Positions 14,848 through 21,622 of a DNA stretch of 23,511 nt are shown one piece after another. Position 1 is the first letter of the stretch. Each line of letters begins with the position of its first letter. The notes beneath the pieces were generated by a model. The model was given only the letters and a program-made list of their open reading frames with translations. It was not told the origin of the DNA and did not search any database. Source of the DNA: UBA668 sp043721915. GTDB lineage: Bacteria; Actinomycetota; Acidimicrobiia; Acidimicrobiales; Ilumatobacteraceae. Location: NCBI GenBank assembly GCA_043721915.1, contig JAYSPV010000147.1, forward strand, positions 1 to 23,511. Direction: 5' to 3'. The position numbers and the translations under genes are program-made.

Positions 14848-15414
14848 TCAGCCGGTACCGAGGGTGTTCAGGTTCGCGACCCACACGTCGCGCACTGCGT
14901 CGATGTCGGGCGGCTCCTCACCCTCCACGGCAGCAACGGTCAGACTCACGGTCGTCGCACCGGCATCGGGCACGAGGTCGAGGCGGCACCAGCACGGCGA
15001 CGGGTCGTGCAGGAACACCTCCAACACATAGGGCGGGTCATCGACGAGCGCCTCGCCGATCCAGGTCGTGACGATCAGCAAGGCCTCGAATGCTTCTGCG
15101 GGCAGCACGTCGATCGTGAACGACGGAGAGTCCTGCTGCAGCCCACGAAGCGGGCGCCGACCAGGAGGATGCACTCGGCGACGTGCCTCGACCGGCGGCC
15201 GTGTGACGTCCGGCGCGGTGACGACCGGCGCTGCCGCCGACTCGCCGACACGGCGCACCGCTTCGTCGTATGCGGCGTTGAGGGCCTGCATCGCCGCTTC
15301 ATCGCCGCCGTGATCCGGGTGCAGCAGCTTCGCCCCACGCCGCCGCGCCGCCGCCAACTCGGCTGACGTCGCCGAGGCACTCACCCCGAGGAGACGGTAC
15401 GGGTCGGTACTCAT
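14848..15414 (-). CDS. J-domain (DnaJ-like) protein with unknown C-terminal region
   Basis: This 188-residue protein starts with a J domain at about residues 4-56: DPYRLLGVSASATSAELAAA, then the HPD tripeptide at 32-34 (LLHPDHGG) and ALNAAYDEAV. J domains stimulate the ATPase of DnaK-type Hsp70. There is no Gly/Phe region or zinc-binding cysteine cluster, so it is not a full DnaJ. The basic, proline-rich linker (about 68-90) leads to a C-terminal domain I do not recognise, with FTIDVLPAEAFEALLIVTTW and a Cys-Trp-Cys motif. That part may select the client. The ATG at 15414 overlaps the xylulokinase stop (ATGA). It is last in the hydratase-nitroreductase-xylB operon. Confidence 0.85.
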   Translation of the reverse strand: MSTDPYRLLGVSASATSAELAAARRRGAKLLHPDHGGDEAAMQALNAAYDEAVRRVGESAAAPVVTAPDVTRPPVEARRRVHPPGRRPLRGLQQDSPSFTIDVLPAEAFEALLIVTTWIGEALVDDPPYVLEVFLHDPSPCWCRLDLVPDAGATTVSLTVAAVEGEEPPDIDAVRDVWVANLNTLGTG

Positions 15415-16826
15415 GCGGGATAGGCGGTGTCGCGCATCGCGCCGTACTGCATGCGCACGTCGGCGTGTGCCGGCTGAGCCGACAGCGCAGTGACCTCACC
15501 CAGCCCCCACCGTTGCGCGACCTCGGCATGCGTGTGACCCAAGGCCACCGCTGCGGCCTGCACGCAGGCGCCCGTGGCAACGGCTTCGTCGGCGTCGGCT
15601 GTGGCGACCGGGAGCTCGCACAGACTTGCGAACACCTCGCGATAGGCAGCCGAACGACTGCCGCCGCCGACCAGCACCACCCGTTGCACGGGGGCAACTG
15701 CACGGATCGCATCGAGCGCATCGAGCAAGGAGCAGCACACGCCCTCGACAGCGGCCCGCGCGACCTGCTCGCGGCTGACGTCACTGCGCAGACCGCTCAT
15801 CCACCCGGTGGCCGTGGGCAGGTTCGGGGTCCGTTCGCCATCGAAGTACGGCAGCATCGTGAGACCGCGGGCGCCGGCCGTTGCACCGAGAGCGAGCGCG
15901 TCGAACTCGGCGTGATCCACTCCCAGCAGGCGAGCCACGGCATTGGTGACCTTCGTTGCGTTGAGCGTGCACGCCAGCGGCAGGAAACCGCCGCTGGCAT
16001 CGGCGAAGCCGGCGACTGCGCCACTCGGATCCGCAGTGGGCGCCGAGGCAACCGCGAACGCCGTGCCCGAGGTGCCGATCGACACCACTGCTGTTCCGGT
16101 GTGCAGCCCAAGACCAAGGGCCGCCCCCATGTTGTCGCCCGTGCCGCACGCGACGGGGATGCCCCGCCACTCCCCCACAGCGTCGGTGGGCGCCGCGACC
16201 CGCGGCACGACAGCGCTCCAGTCGAGCTCGCGATCCACCACCGACAGCAGGTCCCAGCGGTAGTCGCCGGCGATCGGCGACCAGTAGCCGGTGCCGCTGG
16301 CATCGCCGCGATCGGTGACGAACGCACCTGTGAGCCGGTACGTCAACCAGTCGTGCGGCAACAGCACGTGTGCCAGTCGCTTCCAGGCCTCGGGCTCACT
16401 GCGATGCAGCCACGACAGCTTGCTGATCGTGAACGCTGCGACCGGAACGCTGCCCACGGCGGCAGCCCAGTCGGCCGCGCCGCCCGGCAACTGCGTGCAC
16501 AACCATCCAGCGTCGGGAGCTGACTCGGTGTCATTCCACAACTTCGCCGGACGAATCACGTCGCCGGCAGCGTCGAGCACCACCATGCCGTGCTGCTGAC
16601 CGGCAACGCTCAGGCCGACGACCACAATGTCGCCTGCAGCGGCAACGGCGCCAGCGTATGCGGCCTCGAACGCCTGCCACCATGCGGCCGGATCCTGTTC
16701 GGACCGCGGCGGGGTGGTGGTGGGATGCGGTGCTGAGGCGCGGCCGACCACACGGCCGGTGTCGACGTCGCGCAGTTCGACCTTCGTGCTCTGCGTCGAG
16801 GAGTCGACACCCGCTACGACTCGCAC
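15411..16826 (-). CDS. xylB: Xylulokinase (FGGY family)
   Basis: This 471-residue carbohydrate kinase phosphorylates D-xylulose to xylulose 5-phosphate in its family, feeding the pentose phosphate pathway. The N-terminal phosphate loop AGVDSSTQSTKVE, the sugar-site GQQHGMV (76-82), KLWNDT, and GTGDNMGAALG with catalytic base Asp231 mark the XylB branch. VSIGTSGTAF and LVGGGSRSAAYREVFA are the ATP-site motifs. GTG 16826 gives the standard N-terminus with GGGGG just upstream, and it overlaps the nitroreductase 3' end by 13 bases. Far longer in-frame extensions read through that gene and are rejected. No xylose isomerase or transporter is nearby, so the sugar is inferred from family only. Confidence 0.92.
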   Translation of the reverse strand: MRVVAGVDSSTQSTKVELRDVDTGRVVGRASAPHPTTTPPRSEQDPAAWWQAFEAAYAGAVAAAGDIVVVGLSVAGQQHGMVVLDAAGDVIRPAKLWNDTESAPDAGWLCTQLPGGAADWAAAVGSVPVAAFTISKLSWLHRSEPEAWKRLAHVLLPHDWLTYRLTGAFVTDRGDASGTGYWSPIAGDYRWDLLSVVDRELDWSAVVPRVAAPTDAVGEWRGIPVACGTGDNMGAALGLGLHTGTAVVSIGTSGTAFAVASAPTADPSGAVAGFADASGGFLPLACTLNATKVTNAVARLLGVDHAEFDALALGATAGARGLTMLPYFDGERTPNLPTATGWMSGLRSDVSREQVARAAVEGVCCSLLDALDAIRAVAPVQRVVLVGGGSRSAAYREVFASLCELPVATADADEAVATGACVQAAAVALGHTHAEVAQRWGLGEVTALSAQPAHADVRMQYGAMRDTAYPA

Positions 16827-17521
16827 GAGGCCCCCGTCCCTGTCCCTGACGCGGCCGCGGGATCCTGCGCCCAGACGGCACTCGTACCCCATCGGTCCTC
16901 GAACACGACGTCGTGCAGCGGGCGGCGCCGTACCGAGCCGTGATGGCCCGCCGGCATCCCTAGCGTGATGCATGCCGACAGCGCGACGTCGTCGGGAACC
17001 GACAGGAGTGCGCGTAGCTGCGGCTCGACCGCCTGGTGCCACATCGTGAGCGCTCCGCCATACCCGAGCGCTCGGGCGGCGAGCAGCAGGTTCTGCGCCG
17101 CTGGATACACCGAGGCGCCTTCGTACGGGTTCGCGGGGCGATAGCGGTTCAGGCAGATCAGGACGATGACGGGTACCGATTCGAGGTGGTCGACGAAGTG
17201 CTGCATCGTCGCCGCCATACGACCCTTCGGCGAATCGTTCGAGTCGGCGGCACTGCCCGTGTCATACCCATCCGCCACGCGCTTCGCCGCCCACGACGCA
17301 CGGAACGACTGCCCCAGTAGGGTTCGCGCGGCGGTGGCCGAGGGGCCATCGCGCAGGACGAGGTAGCGCACGGGCTGACGATTGCTGCCACTCGGCGCCC
17401 GAGTTGCGTGCCACAGGATCGAGGCGAGGTCCGCGTCGGAGATCGGTTCGGCGGTGTATCGGCGGATCGTGCGCGTAGTGGCGAGACCCTCCAACAGCGA
17501 TGGTTGCGACGATGTGGTCAC
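16814..17521 (-). CDS. Nitroreductase family flavoprotein
   Basis: This 235-residue protein is of the nitroreductase/FMN-dependent oxidoreductase superfamily. TTRTIRRYTAEPISDADL (15-32) and APSGSNRQPVRY are the FMN-phosphate and flavin contacts. The later AAQNLLLAARALGYGGALTM and ITLGMPAG are the second half of the flavin site. Members usually work as homodimers with NAD(P)H, and the natural substrate here is unknown. The GTG at 17521 overlaps the TGA of the enoyl-CoA hydratase gene (GTGA), so it is co-translated with it. The C-terminal tail rich in Gly, Thr and Ala is encoded by the stretch overlapping xylB and is probably disordered. Confidence 0.9.
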   Translation of the reverse strand: MTTSSQPSLLEGLATTRTIRRYTAEPISDADLASILWHATRAPSGSNRQPVRYLVLRDGPSATAARTLLGQSFRASWAAKRVADGYDTGSAADSNDSPKGRMAATMQHFVDHLESVPVIVLICLNRYRPANPYEGASVYPAAQNLLLAARALGYGGALTMWHQAVEPQLRALLSVPDDVALSACITLGMPAGHHGSVRRRPLHDVVFEDRWGTSAVWAQDPAAASGTGTGASCES

Positions 17522-18342
17522 TTGCCGCTGAACTTCGGCGGTCGCTTCTCCATGTACGCCGCAACGCCCTCACGGAAGTCGTCCGTGCGCAGCAACGGCA
17601 ACAGCTGGAGGAACACGTGGTGCACGTTCTGCTCGAACGTCTCGGTCTCGGCGGCACGCATCATCCGCTTGATCGCTCGAACCGCCAACGGCGCGTTCGC
17701 CGCGATCTCGCCGGCGAGTTCACGCACCGCCTCGTGGAAGTGCTCGTCGGCGACCACGTGGTTCACCAGGCCCAGTTCGTGCGCCTCGTCCGCCTTCAAC
17801 AGCCGACCCGTGAACGCGATCTCTGCGGCCTTGGCATAACCGACCATTCGCGGCAACAGCCAGGTGCCGCCACTCTCCGGCACGATGCCACGCTTGGCAA
17901 ACCCAGGGTTGAGCTTCGCCGACTGCGTGGCGACACGCATGTCGCATCCGAGGGCGATGTCGAGGCCGTAGCCGGCGGCCCCACCGTTGAGCGCGCAGAT
18001 CGTGGGGGTATCGAGGTTGTGCAGCACGGTGGGCGGCGTGAAGCGGAGATCGATCTCACCCGGGATGCCGCCGCCACTGTCCATGCCGGCCAACGCGCCC
18101 TTCGCCGAACCCATCTGGGCCGCCATGTCGAGCCCGGCACAGAACGCCTTGCCGGCGCCCGTGAGCACGATGCAGCGGACATCCGGGTCGCGGTCGGCCT
18201 GCAAGAGTCGTTCCGACAGCTGATCGAGCATCGCACCCGAGATGGTGTTCATCCGCCCCGGGGCGTTGAGCGTGATCGTGGCGATGTGGTCCGCCACCTC
18301 GTAGAGGACTTCCTCGGGTGCAGGCTCGACGGTGTTCGACAT
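17518..18342 (-). CDS. Enoyl-CoA hydratase/isomerase family protein
   Basis: This 274-residue crotonase-fold enzyme probably hydrates or isomerises an enoyl-CoA in fatty-acid or aromatic-acid breakdown. The oxyanion-hole segments are GKAFCAGLDM (64-73) and ALNGGAAGYG (117-126). A likely catalytic Glu156 lies in GIVPESGGTWLLPR, a pattern seen in PaaG-type members. The C-terminal EKRPPKFSGK is typical of the family. The ATG at 18342 is 7 bases after a minus-strand TACGGT, so the mRNA may be leaderless. In-frame sequence further upstream, which reaches into the divergent lipoprotein gene, is not coding. It leads an operon with the nitroreductase, xylB and J-domain genes. The substrate is not determined. 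Confidence 0.92.
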   Translation of the reverse strand: MSNTVEPAPEEVLYEVADHIATITLNAPGRMNTISGAMLDQLSERLLQADRDPDVRCIVLTGAGKAFCAGLDMAAQMGSAKGALAGMDSGGGIPGEIDLRFTPPTVLHNLDTPTICALNGGAAGYGLDIALGCDMRVATQSAKLNPGFAKRGIVPESGGTWLLPRMVGYAKAAEIAFTGRLLKADEAHELGLVNHVVADEHFHEAVRELAGEIAANAPLAVRAIKRMMRAAETETFEQNVHHVFLQLLPLLRTDDFREGVAAYMEKRPPKFSGK

Positions 18343-18349
18343 GCACGAA

Positions 18350-18355
18350 ACCGTA
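18350..18355 (-). promoter_or_regulatory. -10 element of the enoyl-CoA hydratase operon
   Basis: On the minus strand TACGGT (18355-18350) is followed by 7 bases and then the ATG at 18342, which predicts a leaderless mRNA. No convincing -35 is visible at 16-19 bases upstream. Confidence 0.45.
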
Positions 18356-18387
18356 GTCGTCCCGTTATCAAAAAGACGGTGCTGTGC

Positions 18388-18417
18388 TTGTCCCGGAGTG
18401 TTCAGCCGACCTAAACT
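18388..18417 (+). promoter_or_regulatory. Promoter of the substrate-binding lipoprotein gene
   Basis: TTGTCC (18388-18393), an 18-base spacer and TAAACT (18412-18417) form a good -35/-10 pair. Transcription would start near 18424, leaving a leader of about 55 bases. Unlike most promoters in this window it is followed by a hairpin and a strong ribosome binding site. Confidence 0.55.
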
Positions 18418-18434
18418 GCCGCTCTCGTAAACAA

Positions 18435-18470
18435 CCGGACCGCATTTCGCGTTCCGGCTCCTAGGGGGAG
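18435..18470 (+). promoter_or_regulatory. Leader hairpin and strong ribosome binding site
   Basis: CCGGACCGC (18435-18443) pairs with GCGTTCCGG (18449-18457) with one mismatch, around the loop ATTTC. Six bases later the purine-rich AGGGGGAG (18463-18470) lies 8 bases before the ATG at 18479. The hairpin is too short for a known riboswitch. It could stabilise the mRNA or control ribosome access. Confidence 0.5.
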
Positions 18471-18478
18471 AAACCCAA

Positions 18479-19837
18479 ATGCAGAAAACCCGCGTGCGCC
18501 GGTTCGGCGCGCTGCTCGTAGGTCTGGCCCTTGTGGCCGCGGCCTGCGGCGACGACAAGAAGAGCACCGATACCGCTGCTCCCACCACCGAAGCCGTCGT
18601 GGAGACCACGGAAGCTGTCGTGGAGACCACCGAAGCTGTTGCCGGCGGCGACCTCGAGGGCTTCAAGGGCACCACGCCCCTGACCCCGCTGGGCGAAGAC
18701 TTCAAGGCTCGCCTGCTCGAGGTCGATCCTGCGTTGGTCGACTTCAACTACGCAGCAGAGGGCTACGACCTCACGCTCATCATCGCTCTCGCCGTAGCGA
18801 AAGCCGATGACGACGGCATTGCCTACGCCAGCGAGATCCAGGGCATCACCCGCGACGGTGAGAAGTGCACCGACTTCGCGACGTGCATGGCGATCATCAC
18901 TGCCGGTGGCGACCCCGACTATGACGGTCTCAGCGGCCCGATCACGCTCAACGGCGTGGGCGACCCGATGGAAGCCAGCTATGGCGTGCTCACCATGGGT
19001 GCGGACAACCGCATCGATGACGAGCAGACCGTGTACCTGCCCGCCAAGGGCGCCGACTCGGCCGATGTCCCGGCCGTTCCGGTCGAAGGCACACGCGCCG
19101 GTGACGGCGTCCTGCGTATCGGTACCCTCCTCCCGGTGACGGGCTCGCTTGCATTCCTCGGGCCGCCCGAGATCGCCGGCGTGAACCTGGCCATCGCGGA
19201 GATCAACGACGGTGGCGGCGTTCTGGGCAAGCCGGTCGAACTGGTCGAGGGCGACTCGGGCGATACGCCTGAATTCGCAAACGCCACGGTCGACCGTCTG
19301 CTCGGCGAGACCGTCGACGCTGTCGTCGGTGCTGCCGCTTCGGGTATCTCGTTGTCGGTCATCGACAAGCTCACCGGTGCAGGCATCGTGCAGTTCAGCC
19401 CGGCCAACACGTCGGACAAGCTCACCACCTACGCCGACAAGGGCCTGTACTTCCGTGTCGCCCCGCCGGACCTTCTGCAGGGCGCCGCAATCGCCAAGCT
19501 CGTCGCTGACGATGGCGCCACCAACGTGGCCATCATCGCCCGCAACGATGCCTACGGCACCGGCCTCGCCGGCGTTGTCCAGTCGACCTTGGAGGCCGCC
19601 GGTATCACCGTCTCGGTCGTCAAGATCTACGAGCCCGATGCAGGTACGTTCGATGCCGAAGTCAACGAGATCGTGGCCGCTGGCCCCGATGCCGTGGTCG
19701 TCATCGGTTTCGAAGAGTCGTCGAAGATCCTCCGCACCATGGTGGAGAACGGTGCAGGTCCCAAGGACCTCGCCGTGTACGGCTGCGATGGCAACATCGG
19801 TAACGGTCTTGGCGAGAGCTACGACGCAGAAGGCTGA
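18479..19837 (+). CDS. Substrate-binding lipoprotein, LivK-like, circularly permuted
   Basis: This 452-residue exported lipoprotein is of the type I periplasmic-binding family used by branched-chain amino acid type ABC transporters. Residues 1-22 are a signal peptide with the lipobox VAAAC and lipid-bearing Cys23. A Thr/Glu/Val repeat linker follows (36-54). Residues 58-182 are the part that normally ends such proteins: GFKGTTPL, DFKARLLEVDPAL, DGEKCTDFATC, DYDGLSGPI, then YGVLTMGADN. A linker (183-210) leads to the normal mature start IGTLLPVTGSLAFLGPPE (214-231), the ligand-site segments GAAASG and QFSPANTS, and YGCDGNIGNGLGE. The stop comes exactly where the C-terminal part would normally begin. 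The frame is intact, so this is not a simple truncation. The ligand is unknown; an amino acid is likely. The promoter, hairpin and terminators suggest an expressed single gene. Confidence 0.93.
   Translation: MQKTRVRRFGALLVGLALVAAACGDDKKSTDTAAPTTEAVVETTEAVVETTEAVAGGDLEGFKGTTPLTPLGEDFKARLLEVDPALVDFNYAAEGYDLTLIIALAVAKADDDGIAYASEIQGITRDGEKCTDFATCMAIITAGGDPDYDGLSGPITLNGVGDPMEASYGVLTMGADNRIDDEQTVYLPAKGADSADVPAVPVEGTRAGDGVLRIGTLLPVTGSLAFLGPPEIAGVNLAIAEINDGGGVLGKPVELVEGDSGDTPEFANATVDRLLGETVDAVVGAAASGISLSVIDKLTGAGIVQFSPANTSDKLTTYADKGLYFRVAPPDLLQGAAIAKLVADDGATNVAIIARNDAYGTGLAGVVQSTLEAAGITVSVVKIYEPDAGTFDAEVNEIVAAGPDAVVVIGFEESSKILRTMVENGAGPKDLAVYGCDGNIGNGLGESYDAEG
18584..18640 (+). repeat. 21-bp tandem repeat encoding the lipoprotein linker
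   Basis: About 2.7 copies of a 21-base unit encode TTEAVVE, TTEAVVE, TTEAV directly after the lipid-anchor region. The unit is in frame, and copy-number change would alter tether length without breaking the protein. Confidence 0.85.
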
Positions 19838-19840
19838 TCC

Positions 19841-19907
19841 ACTCGAGCCATCTGGCTCAACTGAGTGAACACACCTTGGAGCGACCCCGGGCAGTTGCCC
19901 GGGGTCG
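19841..19907 (+). terminator. Two consecutive hairpins ending the lipoprotein transcript
   Basis: The first hairpin has inner stem GAGCC/GGCTC (19845-19849 and 19854-19858) with outer bases that also pair. The second is a perfect 11-bp GC-rich stem, CGACCCCGGGC (19882-19892) with GCCCGGGGTCG (19897-19907), and loop AGTT, followed by only a short TTCC. It is a probable terminator of the GC-rich type with little or no U-tract. Confidence 0.7.
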
Positions 19908-19926
19908 TTCCGCGCCACTGGACATG

Positions 19927-19932
19927 TAGCGT
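19927..19932 (+). promoter_or_regulatory. -10 element for the downstream lipoprotein gene
   Basis: TAGCGT (19927-19932) followed by 7 bases and then the ATG at 19940 repeats the leaderless pattern seen elsewhere in the window. It sits just after the strong terminator, which agrees with an independent transcript. Confidence 0.45.
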
Positions 19933-19939
19933 GCGCGCC

Positions 19940-20842
19940 ATGGGCAACGCCAACCGCCGAATCGTCGTGCGAGGCCTCGCCGCGGTGCTTGTCATCGCCT
20001 CGTGCGCCAGTGCGGCGCCCACAGCGGCGACGGTTCCGGCCAACCCTCTCATCGCCGAGCCGCTGCAGTACCGCGACGACATCGCCGTCGACCGCCTGCA
20101 ACTACAGCTCACCAACGGGCTCGACCAGCCGTTGGCGGTGCGCGCCATCCACTTCGTGTGGGCAGGATTCAGTTCGCCGATCACCCCCAAGCAGCTCACC
20201 ATCGGCGCCGGCCAGCGCGTCGACCTGCCGGTTCAGATGAACGTGGCCAATTGCACGATCGCAGGCACCACGGTGGCGCCGGCACCACCGACGACGGCGG
20301 CCAGCGTGGTGCTGACTCTCTCCGACGGCACGACCAGAACCGCTGCCGTCACCGACACGGACGCGACGCTGGTCGGCATCCACACGGCCGGCTGCGAGCG
20401 CCAGATGATCCTCCAACAGGCCACGATCGAGCTCGCGAACCTGCACCGTGAGACGATCGACGGGCGGCCGATCACGGTCGGCCTGCTTCGCATCGAACGC
20501 GGCCTCGCCGGCGACACAGTCAGCCTCGTGTCGGCCGGCGGAACGATCCCCTTCAACCTGCGGTTTCCTGACGCACCCGACGCGAGCCCCCTGGTCGTTC
20601 TCGCACGCGACCAAATCGCGATCGAGCTGACCGTGCAATTCATCGAGGGTCGTTGCGATGCGCACGCCGTGGCCGAAGCAAAGCAACCTTTCCGTTTCGT
20701 GGTGCAGCTCGATCTGGGCGACGGCGTCATCCGGCCGCTGGTGGTGGAGCCCGATGCGATGCTCCGTCCACAGATGTTGGCGACGGTCGCCGAAGGCTGC
20801 GCTGCACTCGGCCTGGACGGCACGCTGCAGCCCGGTGACTGA
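19940..20842 (+). CDS. Predicted exported lipoprotein of unknown function
   Basis: This 300-residue protein has an N-terminal signal sequence, MGNANRRIVVRGLAAVLVIA, ending in a plausible lipobox IASC with Cys22. A usual signal peptidase site after CASA is the alternative. The mature part is rich in Val, Thr, Ala and Ile with repeated short hydrophobic strands, suggesting a beta-sandwich. It has scattered cysteines (AGCERQ, EGRCDA, EGCAAL, NVANCTI) that may form disulfides outside the membrane. I recognise no family. I prefer the ATG at 19940 because it gives a clean signal peptide and lies 7 bases after TAGCGT. An in-frame start at 19865 would include the terminator hairpin. It converges on livF with an 18-base gap. 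Confidence 0.75.
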   Translation: MGNANRRIVVRGLAAVLVIASCASAAPTAATVPANPLIAEPLQYRDDIAVDRLQLQLTNGLDQPLAVRAIHFVWAGFSSPITPKQLTIGAGQRVDLPVQMNVANCTIAGTTVAPAPPTTAASVVLTLSDGTTRTAAVTDTDATLVGIHTAGCERQMILQQATIELANLHRETIDGRPITVGLLRIERGLAGDTVSLVSAGGTIPFNLRFPDAPDASPLVVLARDQIAIELTVQFIEGRCDAHAVAEAKQPFRFVVQLDLGDGVIRPLVVEPDAMLRPQMLATVAEGCAALGLDGTLQPGD

Positions 20843-20860
20843 AGAGCAGACTCGACGCGC

Positions 20861-21622
20861 TCAGCCGCCGGTCGCTCGGGCCAACGTGCCCAGGTACAAC
20901 CCGATGACGTTCGGGTCGGCGAGCAGCTCGCGGCCGGTGCCCGTGTACGCATTACGACCCTGGTCGAGCACGTAACCGCGATCGACAACCTGCAGGCAGC
21001 GGCGAGCGTTCTGCTCCACCATCAAGATCGCCACACCGCTGGCGTTGATCTGCCTGCAGTTGATGAACACCTCGTCCTGCAACATCGGCGACAGGCCCGC
21101 CGAGGGCTCGTCGAGCAGCAGCACCGATGGATTGAGCATCAGCGCCCGCCCCATCGCCACCATCTGGCGCTCGCCACCCGAGAGGGCGGACGCCGGCTGC
21201 GAGGCGCGTGTCTTCAGCTTCGGGAACATCTCGCCGACGACTTCGTAACGCTCGCGGAACAGCGACGGCTTCAGGTAGCAGCCCATTTCGAGGTTTTCAC
21301 GAACGGTGAGGCTGGGGAAGACGTTCCGGGTCTGCGGCACGAACCCGACGCCGCGACCGACGAGCTCGTGTGCCTTGGTGCCGGTGATCTCCTCACCATG
21401 CAGCCACACGGAACCCGAACGAACCTTCAGCAGACCGAGCACGGCCTTCAGCAACGTCGACTTACCAGCGCCGTTGGGGCCGATGATGCCGACGAACTCG
21501 CCAGGTGCCACGGTCAGGTCGCAACCGTTGAGGATGTTGACGTCGGAGGTGTAGCCACCGACGAGCTCTTTGACATCGATGACGTTCGGTCGTGTCTCCA
21601 CGGCTGCATCGGCGATGCTCAT
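20861..21622 (-). CDS. livF: Branched-chain amino acid type ABC transporter ATPase LivF
   Basis: This 253-residue cytoplasmic ATPase subunit is one of the two that power a LivHM-type importer. Walker A is GPNGAGKS (48-55), the Q-loop is in VGFVPQTRNVFPSLTV, the ABC signature is LSGGERQ (147-153), and Walker B is LLLDEPSAGLSP (168-179). The usual H-loop histidine is replaced by Gln in VEQNARR, which is normal for LivF. The short C-terminus without a regulatory domain also fits. The ATG at 21622 overlaps the livG TGA (ATGA). It is the last gene of the cluster. Confidence 0.95.
   Translation of the reverse strand: MSIADAAVETRPNVIDVKELVGGYTSDVNILNGCDLTVAPGEFVGIIGPNGAGKSTLLKAVLGLLKVRSGSVWLHGEEITGTKAHELVGRGVGFVPQTRNVFPSLTVRENLEMGCYLKPSLFRERYEVVGEMFPKLKTRASQPASALSGGERQMVAMGRALMLNPSVLLLDEPSAGLSPMLQDEVFINCRQINASGVAILMVEQNARRCLQVVDRGYVLDQGRNAYTGTGRELLADPNVIGLYLGTLARATGG

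Noticed and set aside
16827..17042. N-terminal extension of xylulokinase
   Set aside because: The extension reads through the nitroreductase gene in another frame and precedes the standard FGGY start at GTG 16826.
19838..19939. Premature stop or frameshift cutting off the C-terminus of the substrate-binding protein
   Set aside because: The segment expected after the stop is absent downstream in any frame but is present in frame near the N-terminus, which fits permutation rather than truncation.
19865..19939. Upstream start for the unknown lipoprotein
   Set aside because: The added residues would be encoded by the terminator hairpin and would bury the signal peptide.
18461..20101. Long minus-strand open frame (546 codons) across the lipoprotein gene
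   Set aside because: It lies antisense to a gene with a signal peptide, motifs, ribosome binding site and terminator. Its translation shows no family motifs and reflects GC-rich codon bias.
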